DNA of 64,000 nt from DASXRA01 sp036506155 (GCA_036506155.1 DASXSF010000037.1:88473-152472), one strand, 5' to 3'; counted from the first letter of the stretch, positions 35,841-45,289 are shown. The notes: generated from the letters alone by a model not told the origin. Numbers and translations are program-made.

Positions 35841-36964
35841 CGCAGGATCGGCCGCTCGAACCAGAACCACGACGCGCTCGCGATGGCAAGGGTGGATACA
35901 ACCGTCAGCATCAGCAGCTCGAGGAAATGGCCGTGGAACTCGCGGTATCCCAGCTCGCGCTGCAACAGCAGCATCAACGGGACGTGCCACAGATAGACGC
36001 TGTAGGACACGTTGCCGAGGACGTTCGCCGTCCTCGAGCCGAGCGCCCGGCCCACCGTGCCGCCGTCGCCGAGCACGAACGGCAGGAGCAGGAAGAAGGC
36101 GACGCCCGCGTAGAGATAGTGCTGTGCGGTCCACTGCGTGAAGGTTGCCGGCGCCAGGGTGCGCGGGATCCCCAGTGGAAGCGTCGAGATCAGGTACAGC
36201 ACCGCCGCGACCAGCATGCAGGTGCCCGGTGATCGCGCCCACTCTCCGAGCACACGTCTCGCCGGGCCCAAGGCCTGGCAGGAGGGTGGCACACACGTCA
36301 GTACCGCCAGGGCCATTCCGAGTGCGAACCAATCGAGGTAGGCAGGCAACCACAACAGCGCCTGCGAATGGATGAGCGACGTGTGGTTCTCGGCGATGTT
36401 GAAGACCAGAGCTGCGATTGCGAGGACGGCCAGCATCGTGAATTGTCGGCGCAGTGCCGCGTCCGGAGTCCGCCGCCCCCGCGCTGCCAGTGCGGCCAAG
36501 ATCGGGATGAGCGCGTAGAACGCGATCTCGACCGCCAGCGTCCACAGCTGCGTCAGGTTCGGGTCGTAGTCATGGTTGTCGTACGTCTGGATCAGGAGCA
36601 GGTACTGCAGATAGTCCGAGGCGCGCACCCGATAGGTCGTGATCAGCGCCAAGGTGACAACCACTGTGAGCCACAGTGCGGGGAAGATACGCAGAGCCCG
36701 CCGCCAGAGGAACTGCCTGACCCGTGGGCGCGGGGCGAGTCCCATGGCGCGCAGCGCGAACGGCCGGTAGAGCAGGAAGCCGGAGAGTAGGAAGAAGATC
36801 GTCACGCCGCAATCCCCGCGCGAGAGCAACGGCCCGACAAGGTCTGCGCGCAACGATCGGCCGGTGATGAATCCGATGTGCGTCAGCACGACGGCAAACG
36901 CAGCGAACGCGCGTATTCCGTCGAGCGCGGGGAAGCGCCGTTCCGACGCGGCTTCCGTCTGCAC
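35759..36964 (-). CDS. Membrane acyltransferase (OafA/YrhL, acyltransferase 3 family)
   Basis: A 401-residue integral membrane protein with ten or eleven helices. It starts ERRFPALDGIRAFAAFAVVLTHIGF, the standard N-terminus of acyltransferase family 3, with the catalytic His in LTHIG, and FFLLSGFLLYRPFALR follows. The family moves acetyl, succinyl or other acyl groups from CoA donors to extracytoplasmic sugars. A comparable gene (Rv0228) lies in the mycobacterial locus containing the GT4 and DUF3068 genes. The GTG at 36964 lies two bases from the stop of the upstream gene, so the two are one operon; the longer open frame is rejected because it lies inside that gene. Confidence 0.88.
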   Translation of the reverse strand: MQTEAASERRFPALDGIRAFAAFAVVLTHIGFITGRSLRADLVGPLLSRGDCGVTIFFLLSGFLLYRPFALRAMGLAPRPRVRQFLWRRALRIFPALWLTVVVTLALITTYRVRASDYLQYLLLIQTYDNHDYDPNLTQLWTLAVEIAFYALIPILAALAARGRRTPDAALRRQFTMLAVLAIAALVFNIAENHTSLIHSQALLWLPAYLDWFALGMALAVLTCVPPSCQALGPARRVLGEWARSPGTCMLVAAVLYLISTLPLGIPRTLAPATFTQWTAQHYLYAGVAFFLLLPFVLGDGGTVGRALGSRTANVLGNVSYSVYLWHVPLMLLLQRELGYREFHGHFLELLMLTVVSTLAIASASWFWFERPILRYGTRPWRRTGVEVPTAEITTAARQSS

Positions 36965-36966
36965 CG

Positions 36967-38808
36967 CTACCTGCCCGCCGGGAACGGGGCGCCGATCATG
37001 GTTCGGACAAGGCACAGACTCGTCCTGGCCGAGTGGCTGTGCACGCGTACCGAAACCGGAGAGAACACCGGCAGGCGCAGGTTGAGCGCGGCCAGGGTCG
37101 AGCCGATGACGACGGTGCCACCGCGCACCGGGTGCGCGACTCGTCCCTGTGCGTCGACCAGGTCGACCGTGATCGTGCTCGGTGCGTTCTGATACAGCTC
37201 GAATCGCAGATACCACGATGCCGTGGCCACGGCCTTCGACAACGGGATACTCCACACCCCCGAGCCGTGAACATACGTACCGCAGTTGACCTTCAACTTC
37301 CCTAGCCCGATCGATGCCGGCACGAATGCAGCCTTGGCGAGACGACCGTCAGCGGCGACGACCAGCGGCTCGGATCGCGGGTCTTCATAGGTTGCGTCAA
37401 CTCCGCCGAGCAGAAGCACGTCGCTGACGCTGTGCCGCGGTTCTACGCCGGACACGATGTTCGCGGGGAGCGCGGTGTCGTAGACGTTCACATGCCCGCC
37501 GGCAGACCGCGCGCTGGCGAGCATTGAGTCGACGTAGCGCTTGGACGGGTTCTGCGCCCAGTAGTGCGAGAACCGGAGACCCGAATAGATGCTCGAGGCC
37601 GTCAGGGCGGCAATGATCAGGGCGACGATCGCGCGCTGCGGCCGCTCCGGTATCGAGTGGACGCGCTCGGTCATCGCAGGCGCGAGCGACACGGCCACGC
37701 CGATGGCGAGCGGCGCGGCGACCACGAAGCTGTAGCGCGGCGTGATCGCCAGCAGTCGCCCATAGGTCTCATAGCGTCCGGTGCCGACGAGCACCATGTT
37801 CGTGAGGATCACGACAGCCGGCAGCGACCAGCCGACGAGGGCACGCAGGCCGGTACGCGCCAATCCGATGATCAACAAGATGACGAATGCCAACTGCCCG
37901 AGCAGCACGGTCGCATCGCTCGGTGCGAAGAAGGGCAGATAGGTCTGGGACGGCGCGAACCAGCGCCATTGCCCGCCGACCAGCGACGGCGCGACAGCTT
38001 TGAGCCACTCGTCCCGGACCAGGCGGTAGCCGTCGCCGAAGCCGAGCCCGTGCGCGCCCGTCTTGTCGCCGAGGGCAAGCATCCATACGGCGGCGGCGGC
38101 CAACGGGAGGAGTGTGAGCAGCCAGACACGCCAGCGCCTGGCCAACTCCCGCAGTCGGCTTCGCACCGTTCCCGTATAGATGCACCCAACCGAGAGAATC
38201 GGCAACAAGGTAGCTGCGACGGCCCATTCATCAGCTGTGAGCACGGCGAGGCCCAGCAGGAGTCCGGCCAGCAGCGCACGAAGTGCCCGCGGCGATTGCT
38301 CGTTACGCAGGTGGATGTCGATGGCCCAGAGCGCGAACACCTGCCCGAGCACGAGACCGAGCCCGCTCGAGAGCCACGCCAAGCCGGGCAACAACAGCGG
38401 GCTGAACGCATAGAGCCCGACGATGACCAGGTTGATCGGGGTACGGCCGGCCAATCGCGTGATGATCCGATACAGCAGCACCGTCGAGATCGCCTGGAGC
38501 CCTATGCGAATCGCGACGGTCAGCGTGTAGTCGAGTGCACCCATCCTGTCGAGCAGCCAATAGAGAAAGCGCGCGACCGGACCGAAATGACCGCCGAGTG
38601 GCTCGCGCAGGTATGACCAACTCAGCGATCGGCCCACGCCGTCGGCCAGGTTCGAGAAGTCGGCCTGGAGATACCAGCCGCGACCGATCAGCGCCCAGAG
38701 CCAGACGGACTGGGCGAGGACGATGGCACAAAGCGCCAGCCGCGTGCGGTCGACCCGGACCGTCACCAGTGCGGGCGCCGGTCGCGCCGCACTGTCCACG
38801 ACTGTCAC
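36967..38808 (-). CDS. Large polytopic membrane protein, GT-C-like
   Basis: A 613-residue protein with an N-terminal cytoplasmic tail, ten to twelve helices over about residues 25-430, and an extracytoplasmic C-terminal domain of about 180 residues. The first loop between helices has GRGWYLQADFSNLADGVGRS and then EPLGGHFGPVARF, with an Asp positioned like the catalytic acid of GT-C (GT39/ArnT-like) enzymes. No family assignment is secure. It is transcribed just ahead of the acyltransferase and is divergent from the DUF3068 gene, both of which belong to a lipoglycan locus. I infer a membrane glycosyltransferase using polyprenol-phosphate sugar. Confidence 0.7.
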   Translation of the reverse strand: MTVVDSAARPAPALVTVRVDRTRLALCAIVLAQSVWLWALIGRGWYLQADFSNLADGVGRSLSWSYLREPLGGHFGPVARFLYWLLDRMGALDYTLTVAIRIGLQAISTVLLYRIITRLAGRTPINLVIVGLYAFSPLLLPGLAWLSSGLGLVLGQVFALWAIDIHLRNEQSPRALRALLAGLLLGLAVLTADEWAVAATLLPILSVGCIYTGTVRSRLRELARRWRVWLLTLLPLAAAAVWMLALGDKTGAHGLGFGDGYRLVRDEWLKAVAPSLVGGQWRWFAPSQTYLPFFAPSDATVLLGQLAFVILLIIGLARTGLRALVGWSLPAVVILTNMVLVGTGRYETYGRLLAITPRYSFVVAAPLAIGVAVSLAPAMTERVHSIPERPQRAIVALIIAALTASSIYSGLRFSHYWAQNPSKRYVDSMLASARSAGGHVNVYDTALPANIVSGVEPRHSVSDVLLLGGVDATYEDPRSEPLVVAADGRLAKAAFVPASIGLGKLKVNCGTYVHGSGVWSIPLSKAVATASWYLRFELYQNAPSTITVDLVDAQGRVAHPVRGGTVVIGSTLAALNLRLPVFSPVSVRVHSHSARTSLCLVRTMIGAPFPAGR

Positions 38809-38921
38809 GAGGCGTCCTCTCTTGCCGGGCAGGTCGTTCGCGCGGGAGCTTACGGACCGGTCCTACCGGCTGGTAGCCTCCGCTCCCACCGACGATGATG
38901 TCGGCGAACGGAGGTTACGGG

Positions 38922-39983
38922 ATGCGTCGGGCGCTCGGCGTCGTGCTGATCGGCGTGGGGGTATTTGGCGTCGTATTCGCCGGTGTGATGCGCTTCTGGG
39001 CTTATCCGAACGGCCTGAAGACCCCGCTCGACCTCGACATTCCTATCATCGGGACCGGTCCGGCGCAGGTGTTCGACGCGACGACAGGACAAGTAGAACC
39101 CGTGCAGCTGCGCGCCGACCGGACGGTCAAGGTCGATTCGCAGGCGTCCGACAGCAAGAACGTCGTGGTCAACGAGCGGCTGTGCATCGTCATCCAGAAG
39201 GACAACCCACCGCCGTGCGTGTCGGGCAGCGACCCCAGGCTGCTCAGCTACACCACCGACCGAGTCGCGGCCGACCGCAAGACAGCAGAGTCGGTCAACG
39301 ATCCGAAGTACGGCGAGAACGTCAACGGCGATACGTCGATCAAGCACGTCGGCTTGACCTACAAGTGGCCGTTCCACGCGAAGAAGCAGACCTACCAGTT
39401 CTTCAATCCGGACGTCGCCGAGGCCTCCCCGGCGACGTTCGAGGGCACCGAGAAGATCAACGGGTTGACGCTCTACAAGTACGTCAGTGTGACGCCCAAG
39501 ATGGAAGCCGACGTGTTCAAGGGCGTGCCCGGCTACTACGTCGACACCCGGACTGTCTGGATCGACCCGGTGACCGGCACCATTGTCAAGGGCAACGAGC
39601 ACGAGATACGCCAGTTCCGCGGCGGAGCGCTCGACGGCCAGACAGCCATCGATCTGAACCTGACGTTCGACGACGCAACGGTGAAGTACCAGACCAACAA
39701 GGCGAAGGACGGCCGCAACAAGATCGAGCTGGCCTCGGTCTGGCTGCCGCTTGCCGGGCTGATCATCGGCGTGCTGGCGCTCGCGGGCGGAATCTTCCTG
39801 CTTTTCGCCGGACGTCGCCAGCAGCCTCCGCCGGCCGAGGTGCCGCCACCGCCGCCTTACCCCGGGCAGCCGGCCCCACCCGGCTACGCAGCCCCACCCG
39901 GCTACGCAGCCCCGCCGGCGAGCCCAGACATGGCCCCACCGCCGCCTCCGGACACCGAGATCACCCAGCCGCTACCCCGGTAG
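38922..39983 (+). CDS. DUF3068 (PorA-family) membrane protein
   Basis: A 353-residue protein with an N-terminal membrane helix (about 4-24), a large extracytoplasmic domain (about 30-280), a second helix (about 285-310) and a cytoplasmic proline-rich tail with a repeated PPGYAA motif. The family includes MSMEG_0317 and NCgl2760, which published work links to lipomannan maturation and lipoarabinomannan synthesis in Corynebacterineae. That role fits the aftD cluster here. The ATG at 38922 has GGAGG (38910-38914) seven bases upstream, and the upstream ATG in the same frame is rejected. The last 12 bases overlap the convergent methyltransferase gene. Confidence 0.87.
   Translation: MRRALGVVLIGVGVFGVVFAGVMRFWAYPNGLKTPLDLDIPIIGTGPAQVFDATTGQVEPVQLRADRTVKVDSQASDSKNVVVNERLCIVIQKDNPPPCVSGSDPRLLSYTTDRVAADRKTAESVNDPKYGENVNGDTSIKHVGLTYKWPFHAKKQTYQFFNPDVAEASPATFEGTEKINGLTLYKYVSVTPKMEADVFKGVPGYYVDTRTVWIDPVTGTIVKGNEHEIRQFRGGALDGQTAIDLNLTFDDATVKYQTNKAKDGRNKIELASVWLPLAGLIIGVLALAGGIFLLFAGRRQQPPPAEVPPPPPYPGQPAPPGYAAPPGYAAPPASPDMAPPPPPDTEITQPLPR
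39873..39908 (+). repeat. 18-bp tandem repeat, two perfect copies
   Basis: GCCCCACCCGGCTACGCA occurs twice head to tail, with a partial third copy after it. It encodes the PPGYAA repeats of the DUF3068 protein's cytoplasmic tail. Copy number is likely to vary between strains by slippage. Confidence 0.85.
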
Positions 39984-40793
39984 GTCGCAGACATATATCG
40001 CCGTACCGGGCAGTATGGCTCCGCGCAGCGGCGACCACTGGCCCCACTCGTCGGTGAGGTCCGCGGGCCACTCCGGTTCGATCAGGTCGACGAGGCGAAA
40101 GCCCGCCGCGACGAGTTCGCGAACCCGGTCGCCGAGTGTGCGGTGGTGCTCGACATAGGTGGGCTCGCCGGCCGCGTCGAACTCGACATAGGGCGTGCGG
40201 TCGAAGTAGGACGTGTCCGCGGCCAGGCCGCCGGGGCCCGGGTCGTCCGGGAAGATCCAGCGCAGCGGGTGCGGGGTCGCGAACACCCACCGCGCGCCGG
40301 GACGCAGCACCCGGGCCACCTCACGCATCACCCGCGCGGAGTCGGTGACGAACGGCACCGCCCCGAACGCTGTGAATGCGATGTCGAACGATGCCGGGGC
40401 GAACGGCAGGAACTGCGCATCCGCCTGGACGAGCGGCACGCCGATGCCCGTCGCGATGGCCAGGCGGCGTGCGTGGCGCAGCATGCCTGCCGATACGTCG
40501 AACGCGACGGGCCGCGCCCCGGCCCGAGCCAGCCAGCGGGAACACATCGCCGCGCCGCACCCCACCTCGAGCACGCGCCGCCCGGTGACGTCACCGAGTA
40601 GGCGCGCCTCGGCCTCGCGTACCCGCTCCGGGCACCACACGAAGTCGGCGTCGCCGAGAAACGCACCGTGTGCGGCGTGGTAGTCGTCGGCGTCGGCGTC
40701 CCACCACCGGCGGCTGGCACGTGCCGACGCGCCGGCGTCCACGTTGCGGCGGGCGACGCCCACGGCATCGAGCTTGGCGTGGTGCTCGCTCAC
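39972..40793 (-). CDS. Class I SAM-dependent methyltransferase
   Basis: A 273-residue methyltransferase with motif I VLEVGCGAAMCSRWL, the acidic strand-2 end VAFDVS, and the motif II/III region SFDIAFTAFGAVPFV. The N-terminal RRWWDADADDYHAAHGAFLGDADFVWCPE block is a recurrent actinobacterial subtype often found near DUF3068 or rpsA genes. The substrate is unknown. It overlaps the DUF3068 gene end by 12 bases and lies seven bases upstream of the start of the downstream FAD-dehydrogenase's last codons, in the same direction as that gene. Confidence 0.88.
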   Translation of the reverse strand: MSEHHAKLDAVGVARRNVDAGASARASRRWWDADADDYHAAHGAFLGDADFVWCPERVREAEARLLGDVTGRRVLEVGCGAAMCSRWLARAGARPVAFDVSAGMLRHARRLAIATGIGVPLVQADAQFLPFAPASFDIAFTAFGAVPFVTDSARVMREVARVLRPGARWVFATPHPLRWIFPDDPGPGGLAADTSYFDRTPYVEFDAAGEPTYVEHHRTLGDRVRELVAAGFRLVDLIEPEWPADLTDEWGQWSPLRGAILPGTAIYVCDLPG

Positions 40794-40800
40794 GAGCGCT

Positions 40801-42450
40801 CTACCCGACGGCGGCGGCGGCCGAACGCCCCGCTACCCGGCCGGAAAACAGGCAGCCACCCAGGAACGTCCCCTCCAACGACCGGTAACCGTGCATGCCG
40901 CCGCCCCCGAACCCGGCCGTTTCGCCCGCCGCGTAGACGCCCGGCAGCGGCAGGCCGTCGGGGCGCAGTACCCGCGCAGACAGATCGGTCTCCAGTCCGC
41001 CCAGCGTCTTGCGGGTCAGGACCGACAGCCGCACCGCGATCAGCGGTCCCGCCGTCCGGTCGAGCAGCTTGTGCGGTGCGGCGACCCGCGAGATGCGGTC
41101 GGGCAGGTATGAGCGGGCGTGGCGCAGCGCGACGATCTGGAGGTCCTTCGTGTAGGCGTTGTCGAGCTCGCGGTCTCGGGCAACCACTTCGCGCCAGACC
41201 TGCTCGGGGTCGAGCAGGGCCTCGTCGGTGAGGGAGTTCATCTTCCTGATCAACTCGTCGAGCGTGGCGGCCTGTACGAAGTCGGCGCCCTTGTCGAGGA
41301 AGGCGCGTACCGGTGCCGGCATGTCGGCGCGGGCACGGACGAGCACGTCGCGCACGCTCTTACCGGTCAGATCGGGGTTCTGCTCCGACCCGGAGAGCGC
41401 GAACTCTTTGCCGATGATCTTCTTGGTGAGCACGAACCAGGTGTGGTCGTAGCCGGTGTGCATGATGTGCTCGAGGGTGCCGAGCGTGTCGAAGCCCGGG
41501 AACAGGGGAACCGGCAGGCGCCGGCCCCGGGCGTCCAGCCACAGCGACGACGGTCCGGGCAGGATGCGGATGCCGTGGTTGGTCCACACCGGATCCCAGT
41601 TGTGTATGCCCTCGACGTAGTGCCACATGCGGTCCGGGTTGATCACGTGTGCGCCGGCGGCCCGGGTAATGCCGATCATGCGTCCGTCAACGAAGTCGGG
41701 GACGCCTGCGACCATGTGCTTCGGCGGCGTACCCAGGCGGGCCGGCCAGTGGGAACGCACCAGGTCGAAGTTGCCGCCGATACCGCCCGAGGTGACGACC
41801 ACCGCGCCGGCGTGCAGCTCGAAGTCGCCGACCGGATTGCGTGAGCTGGGCACCGCACGAGGCACGTCCGACGGTTCCAGGACAGTGCCACGCACTCCGT
41901 CGACGACCCCATCGGTCGACGTCAGCTCGTCCACCCGGTACCGGAACCGGAAAGTCAGCTGCCCGCGCTCGGCAGCCGCCTGCACCCGTGCCACGAAGGG
42001 TGCGAGCAGCCCCGGACCGGTACCCCACGTGATGTGGAAGCGCGGTACCGAGTTGCCGGGCCCGGTGGCGCTGTAGCCACCGCGTTCGGCCCATCCCACT
42101 ACGGGGAACCACCGCACGCCCAGCCCGGAGAGCCACGCGCGTTTCTCCCCGGACGCGAAGTCGACGTATGCCTCCGCCCAGTGCCGAGGCCAGTGGTCCT
42201 CCGGGCGGTCGAATCCGGCGCTGCCCAGCCAGTCCTGCCATGCCAACTCGTGGGAGTCGCGGATGCGCAGCCGTCGCTGCTCGGGGGAGTTCACGAGAAA
42301 CAGACCGCCGAGCGACCAGAAGGCCTGCCCGCCCAGGCATTGCTCGGGTTCCTGGTCGAGCAGCAGCACCCGGCGGCCCGCCTCGGCCAGTTCGGCGCTC
42401 GCGACCAGGCCCGCGAGGCCGGCGCCCACGACGATCACATCGGCGTCCAT
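40801..42450 (-). CDS. FAD-binding dehydrogenase (KstD/fumarate reductase-like)
   Basis: A 549-residue flavoprotein. The N-terminal Rossmann motif VVGAGLAGLVASAELAEAG and the GG-doublet region (EQCLGGQAFWSLGGLF) bind FAD. The C-terminal GVYAAGETAGFGGGGMHGYRSLEGTFLGGC closes the flavin site. The architecture is that of fumarate reductase/3-ketosteroid-1-dehydrogenase relatives, closest in style to mycobacterial Rv0785-type 'FAD-binding dehydrogenases', whose substrates are unknown. The ATG at 42450 is set by the Rossmann motif; 82 upstream codons are rejected because they run into the rpsA leader. It is divergent from rpsA. Confidence 0.9.
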   Translation of the reverse strand: MDADVIVVGAGLAGLVASAELAEAGRRVLLLDQEPEQCLGGQAFWSLGGLFLVNSPEQRRLRIRDSHELAWQDWLGSAGFDRPEDHWPRHWAEAYVDFASGEKRAWLSGLGVRWFPVVGWAERGGYSATGPGNSVPRFHITWGTGPGLLAPFVARVQAAAERGQLTFRFRYRVDELTSTDGVVDGVRGTVLEPSDVPRAVPSSRNPVGDFELHAGAVVVTSGGIGGNFDLVRSHWPARLGTPPKHMVAGVPDFVDGRMIGITRAAGAHVINPDRMWHYVEGIHNWDPVWTNHGIRILPGPSSLWLDARGRRLPVPLFPGFDTLGTLEHIMHTGYDHTWFVLTKKIIGKEFALSGSEQNPDLTGKSVRDVLVRARADMPAPVRAFLDKGADFVQAATLDELIRKMNSLTDEALLDPEQVWREVVARDRELDNAYTKDLQIVALRHARSYLPDRISRVAAPHKLLDRTAGPLIAVRLSVLTRKTLGGLETDLSARVLRPDGLPLPGVYAAGETAGFGGGGMHGYRSLEGTFLGGCLFSGRVAGRSAAAAVG

Positions 42451-42485
42451 TTGCGCACCGTATCGTGATCGAGGCAGACCCGGCG

Positions 42486-42514
42486 TTGCCTGTAAGCCGC
42501 CCGGTCCGTAGGCT
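42486..42514 (+). promoter_or_regulatory. Candidate housekeeping promoter for rpsA
   Basis: TTGCCT (42486-42491) and TAGGCT (42509-42514) are separated by 17 bases, fitting a sigma-A type -35/-10 pair. They lie about 165 bases before the rpsA start, giving a long leader of the kind seen for ribosomal protein genes. Confidence 0.45.
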
Positions 42515-42677
42515 GTGAACTGCGTTGCTGGTCTGCGCGCCTCGACAGGGAGCAGGCTCGCGCTCGTCATGCACGTTTCCGACTTAGCCCCCGGCTGTGC
42601 CGGCGGCGGAGAGGCGCGTTCACCGGCGAAAAGGCCCGCTCCGCGCCATCTACCACAGTTGGATACCGACCTACTCC

Positions 42678-44129
42678 ATGACGTCCACCATGACACCTCC
42701 GGGCACGCCGCAAGTTGCCGTGAACGACATCGGCTCGTCAGACGACTTCCTCGCCGCCATCGACAAGACCATCAAGTACTTCAACGACGGCGACATCGTC
42801 GAGGGCACCATCGTCAAAGTCGACCGGGACGAGGTACTGCTCGACATCGGCTACAAGACTGAGGGTGTCATCCCCTCGCGTGAACTCTCTATCAAGCACG
42901 ACGTCGACCCGAACGACGTCGTCAAGGTCGGCGATCACATCGAAGCCCTCGTCCTGCAGAAGGAGGACAAGGAGGGCCGGCTGATCCTCTCCAAGAAGCG
43001 CGCGCAATACGAGCGCGCCTGGGGCACGATCGAGCAGAAGAAGGAAAACGACGAGGTCGTCGAGGGCACCGTCATCGAGGTCGTCAAGGGCGGGCTGATC
43101 CTCGACATCGGTCTGCGCGGCTTCCTGCCTGCGTCGTTGGTCGAGATGCGCCGGGTCCGCGACCTGCAGCCGTACGTCGGTCGCACCCTTGAGGCGAAGA
43201 TCATCGAGCTGGACAAGAACCGCAACAATGTCGTGCTGTCGCGCCGGGCGTGGCTGGAGCAGACGCAGTCCGAAGTGCGCAGCGAATTCCTCAACAAACT
43301 CGCCAAGGGCCAGGTTCGCAACGGCGTCGTGTCGTCGATCGTCAACTTCGGGGCGTTCGTCGACCTCGGCGGCGTCGACGGCTTGGTGCACGTGTCGGAG
43401 CTGTCCTGGAAGCACATCGACCACCCCTCCGAGGTAGTCGAGGTCGGCCACGAGGTCACCGTCGAGGTCCTCGACATCGACCTGGACCGCGAGCGCGTCT
43501 CCCTGTCGCTGAAGGCGACGCAGGAAGATCCGTGGCGGCAGTTCGCCCGCACCCACCAGATCGGCCAGGTCGTCCCGGGGCGGGTCACCAAGTTGGTGCC
43601 GTTCGGCGCGTTCGTGCGCGTGCAGGACGGCATCGAGGGCCTGGTGCACATTTCCGAACTAGCCGAGCGGCACGTCGAAATCCCCGAGCAGGTCGTCCAG
43701 GTCGGCGACGAGCTGATGGTCAAGGTCATCGACATCGATCTGGAGCGGCGCCGAATCTCGCTGTCGCTCAAGCAGGCCAACGAGGGCCAGCTGACCGAGG
43801 ACAACTGGGACCCTGCCCAGTACGGCATGGAGGCCCAGTACGACGACAAGGGCAACTACATCTACCCCGAGGGTTTCGACCCCGACACGCAGGAGTGGCT
43901 GCCCGGCTACGAGTCGCAGCGCGAGGAGTGGGAGCGTCGCTACGCTGCCGCCCGCGAGCGGTTCGAAGCGCACAAGCGCCAGCTGGAGGACGCCCGCCGC
44001 GCCGACGCCGAGGCCGCCGCGGAGGCCGGCGAGGCCACGTCCTACGTGTCCGAGCAGCCTGCGAACAGCGGCACGCTCGCATCGGACGAGGCGCTGGCCG
44101 CCCTGCGGGAGAAGCTGGCCGGCAGATAA
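42678..44129 (+). CDS. rpsA: 30S ribosomal protein S1
   Basis: A 483-residue protein with four S1 (OB-fold) RNA-binding domains at roughly 38-107, 124-190, 211-279 and 296-365, and an acidic, Glu/Ala-rich C-terminal tail. The opening QVAVNDIGSSDDFLAAIDKTI and FNDGDIVEGTIVKVDRDEVL are nearly identical to actinobacterial S1. The protein binds mRNA on the 30S subunit and helps initiation. The ATG at 42678 is chosen by homology; one at 42690 is also possible, and upstream codons are open but unconserved. It is followed by coaE after 59 bases, as in mycobacteria. Confidence 0.97.
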   Translation: MTSTMTPPGTPQVAVNDIGSSDDFLAAIDKTIKYFNDGDIVEGTIVKVDRDEVLLDIGYKTEGVIPSRELSIKHDVDPNDVVKVGDHIEALVLQKEDKEGRLILSKKRAQYERAWGTIEQKKENDEVVEGTVIEVVKGGLILDIGLRGFLPASLVEMRRVRDLQPYVGRTLEAKIIELDKNRNNVVLSRRAWLEQTQSEVRSEFLNKLAKGQVRNGVVSSIVNFGAFVDLGGVDGLVHVSELSWKHIDHPSEVVEVGHEVTVEVLDIDLDRERVSLSLKATQEDPWRQFARTHQIGQVVPGRVTKLVPFGAFVRVQDGIEGLVHISELAERHVEIPEQVVQVGDELMVKVIDIDLERRRISLSLKQANEGQLTEDNWDPAQYGMEAQYDDKGNYIYPEGFDPDTQEWLPGYESQREEWERRYAAARERFEAHKRQLEDARRADAEAAAEAGEATSYVSEQPANSGTLASDEALAALREKLAGR

Positions 44130-44188
44130 TCCGCCGTTGGCGAGCACTCATCGCCTAGTAGTCAGTCTCTGACCGCTAGCGTTGCAGC

Positions 44189-44779
44189 GTGCGGGTTGGC
44201 CTGACCGGTGGGCTGGGTTCCGGCAAGTCGACGGTGGCCGCCATGCTCGCCCAGCACGGCGCGGTCATCATCGACGCCGACGCGATCGCCTTTGAGGTGG
44301 TGCGTGCCGGCACCTCGGGCTTCGACGCCGTCGTCGCGCGGTTCGGCCCTGACGTCGTCGGCGCCGACGGCGAGCTCGCCCGGGCACGGCTCGCGGAGAT
44401 CGTCTTCGCGGACGATGCCGCTCGCGACGCCCTGAACGAGATCGTCCACCCTCTCGTCGCGCAGCGGTCCGCGCAGCTGATGGCCGGCGTTGCGGACGAC
44501 GCGATCGTGGTGTACGACGTGCCACTGCTCGCCGAGAACGACCTGGCCGGCGGCTTCGACGTTGTCGTGATCGTCGAGGCCGATCTCGCTACCCGGCTGC
44601 GCCGGCTTGCAGCGCGGGGGCTGCCCGAACCCATGGCGCGGGCCCGCATCGCGGTGCAGGCGAGCGACGAGCAGCGGCGGGCCATCGCCGACGTGATACT
44701 TCACAACGACGGCAGTCAAGAGGCGCTCGCCGCGCAGGTCGACGCACTGTGGGGGCAGCTTGCGGCGCGGACCCGATGA
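44189..44779 (+). CDS. coaE: Dephospho-CoA kinase
   Basis: Last step of coenzyme A synthesis: ATP-dependent phosphorylation of the 3'-hydroxyl of dephospho-CoA. The P-loop GGLGSGKST lies at residues 7-15, followed by IDADAIAFEVV, the substrate-binding region around HPLVAQR, and YDVPLLAEN, and then the lid RLRRLAARG. At 196 residues this is the short single-domain form. Mycobacterial CoaE carries an extra C-terminal GrpB-like domain of about 200 residues that is absent here. The GTG start fits the family start MRVGLTGG. Confidence 0.96.
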   Translation: MRVGLTGGLGSGKSTVAAMLAQHGAVIIDADAIAFEVVRAGTSGFDAVVARFGPDVVGADGELARARLAEIVFADDAARDALNEIVHPLVAQRSAQLMAGVADDAIVVYDVPLLAENDLAGGFDVVVIVEADLATRLRRLAARGLPEPMARARIAVQASDEQRRAIADVILHNDGSQEALAAQVDALWGQLAARTR

Positions 44780-44961
44780 GCGCCGGACAGCCGCGGCGTC
44801 ACCGGACATCACGATGGTCGGCGGCATCCGGTTCACGGGTGGGCGGTACCCAGGCGCGGATGGGCGCCGCGACAAGCGTGATCGCTGTCCGGCCGGTTTG
44901 GAGCGGTGTTCTACGATCGGCTAGAGTCATCGGCCGGTGCTCGACATCGCGCGGGTGCTTC

Positions 44962-45034
44962 GCGGACGTAGCGCAGTTGGTAGCGCATCACCTTGCCAAG
45001 GTGAGGGTCGCGGGTTCGAGTCCCGTCGTCCGCT
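44962..45034 (+). tRNA. tRNA-Gly (anticodon GCC)
   Basis: A 73-nt cloverleaf: acceptor GCGGACG/CGTCCGC with discriminator T, anticodon stem TCACC/GGTGA with loop TTGCCAA, and T arm with TTCGAGT. CCA is not encoded. It is the first of three clustered tRNA genes. Confidence 0.95.
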
Positions 45035-45120
45035 CAGGCCACCCCTCGCGGCCCCGTCGATCCGTTCGGCGGGCTCGAAACCGGGTGGCGGGCAGGAGCG
45101 GTCGGGTCGCCGGCCCGTCC

Positions 45121-45192
45121 GGCGGCGTGGCCGAGTGGCTTAGGCAAGGGCCTGCAAAGCCCTGTACGCGGGTTCGATTCCCGCCGCCGCCT
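45121..45192 (+). tRNA. tRNA-Cys (anticodon GCA)
   Basis: A 72-nt cloverleaf: acceptor GGCGGCG/CGCCGCC with discriminator T as expected for cysteine, anticodon loop CTGCAAA, and T arm GCGGG-TTCGATT-CCCGC. CCA is not encoded. Confidence 0.95.
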
Positions 45193-45214
45193 CGCACCGA
45201 TCACAACCGAATAC

Positions 45215-45286
<72 letters not shown>

Positions 45287-45289
45287 CCC

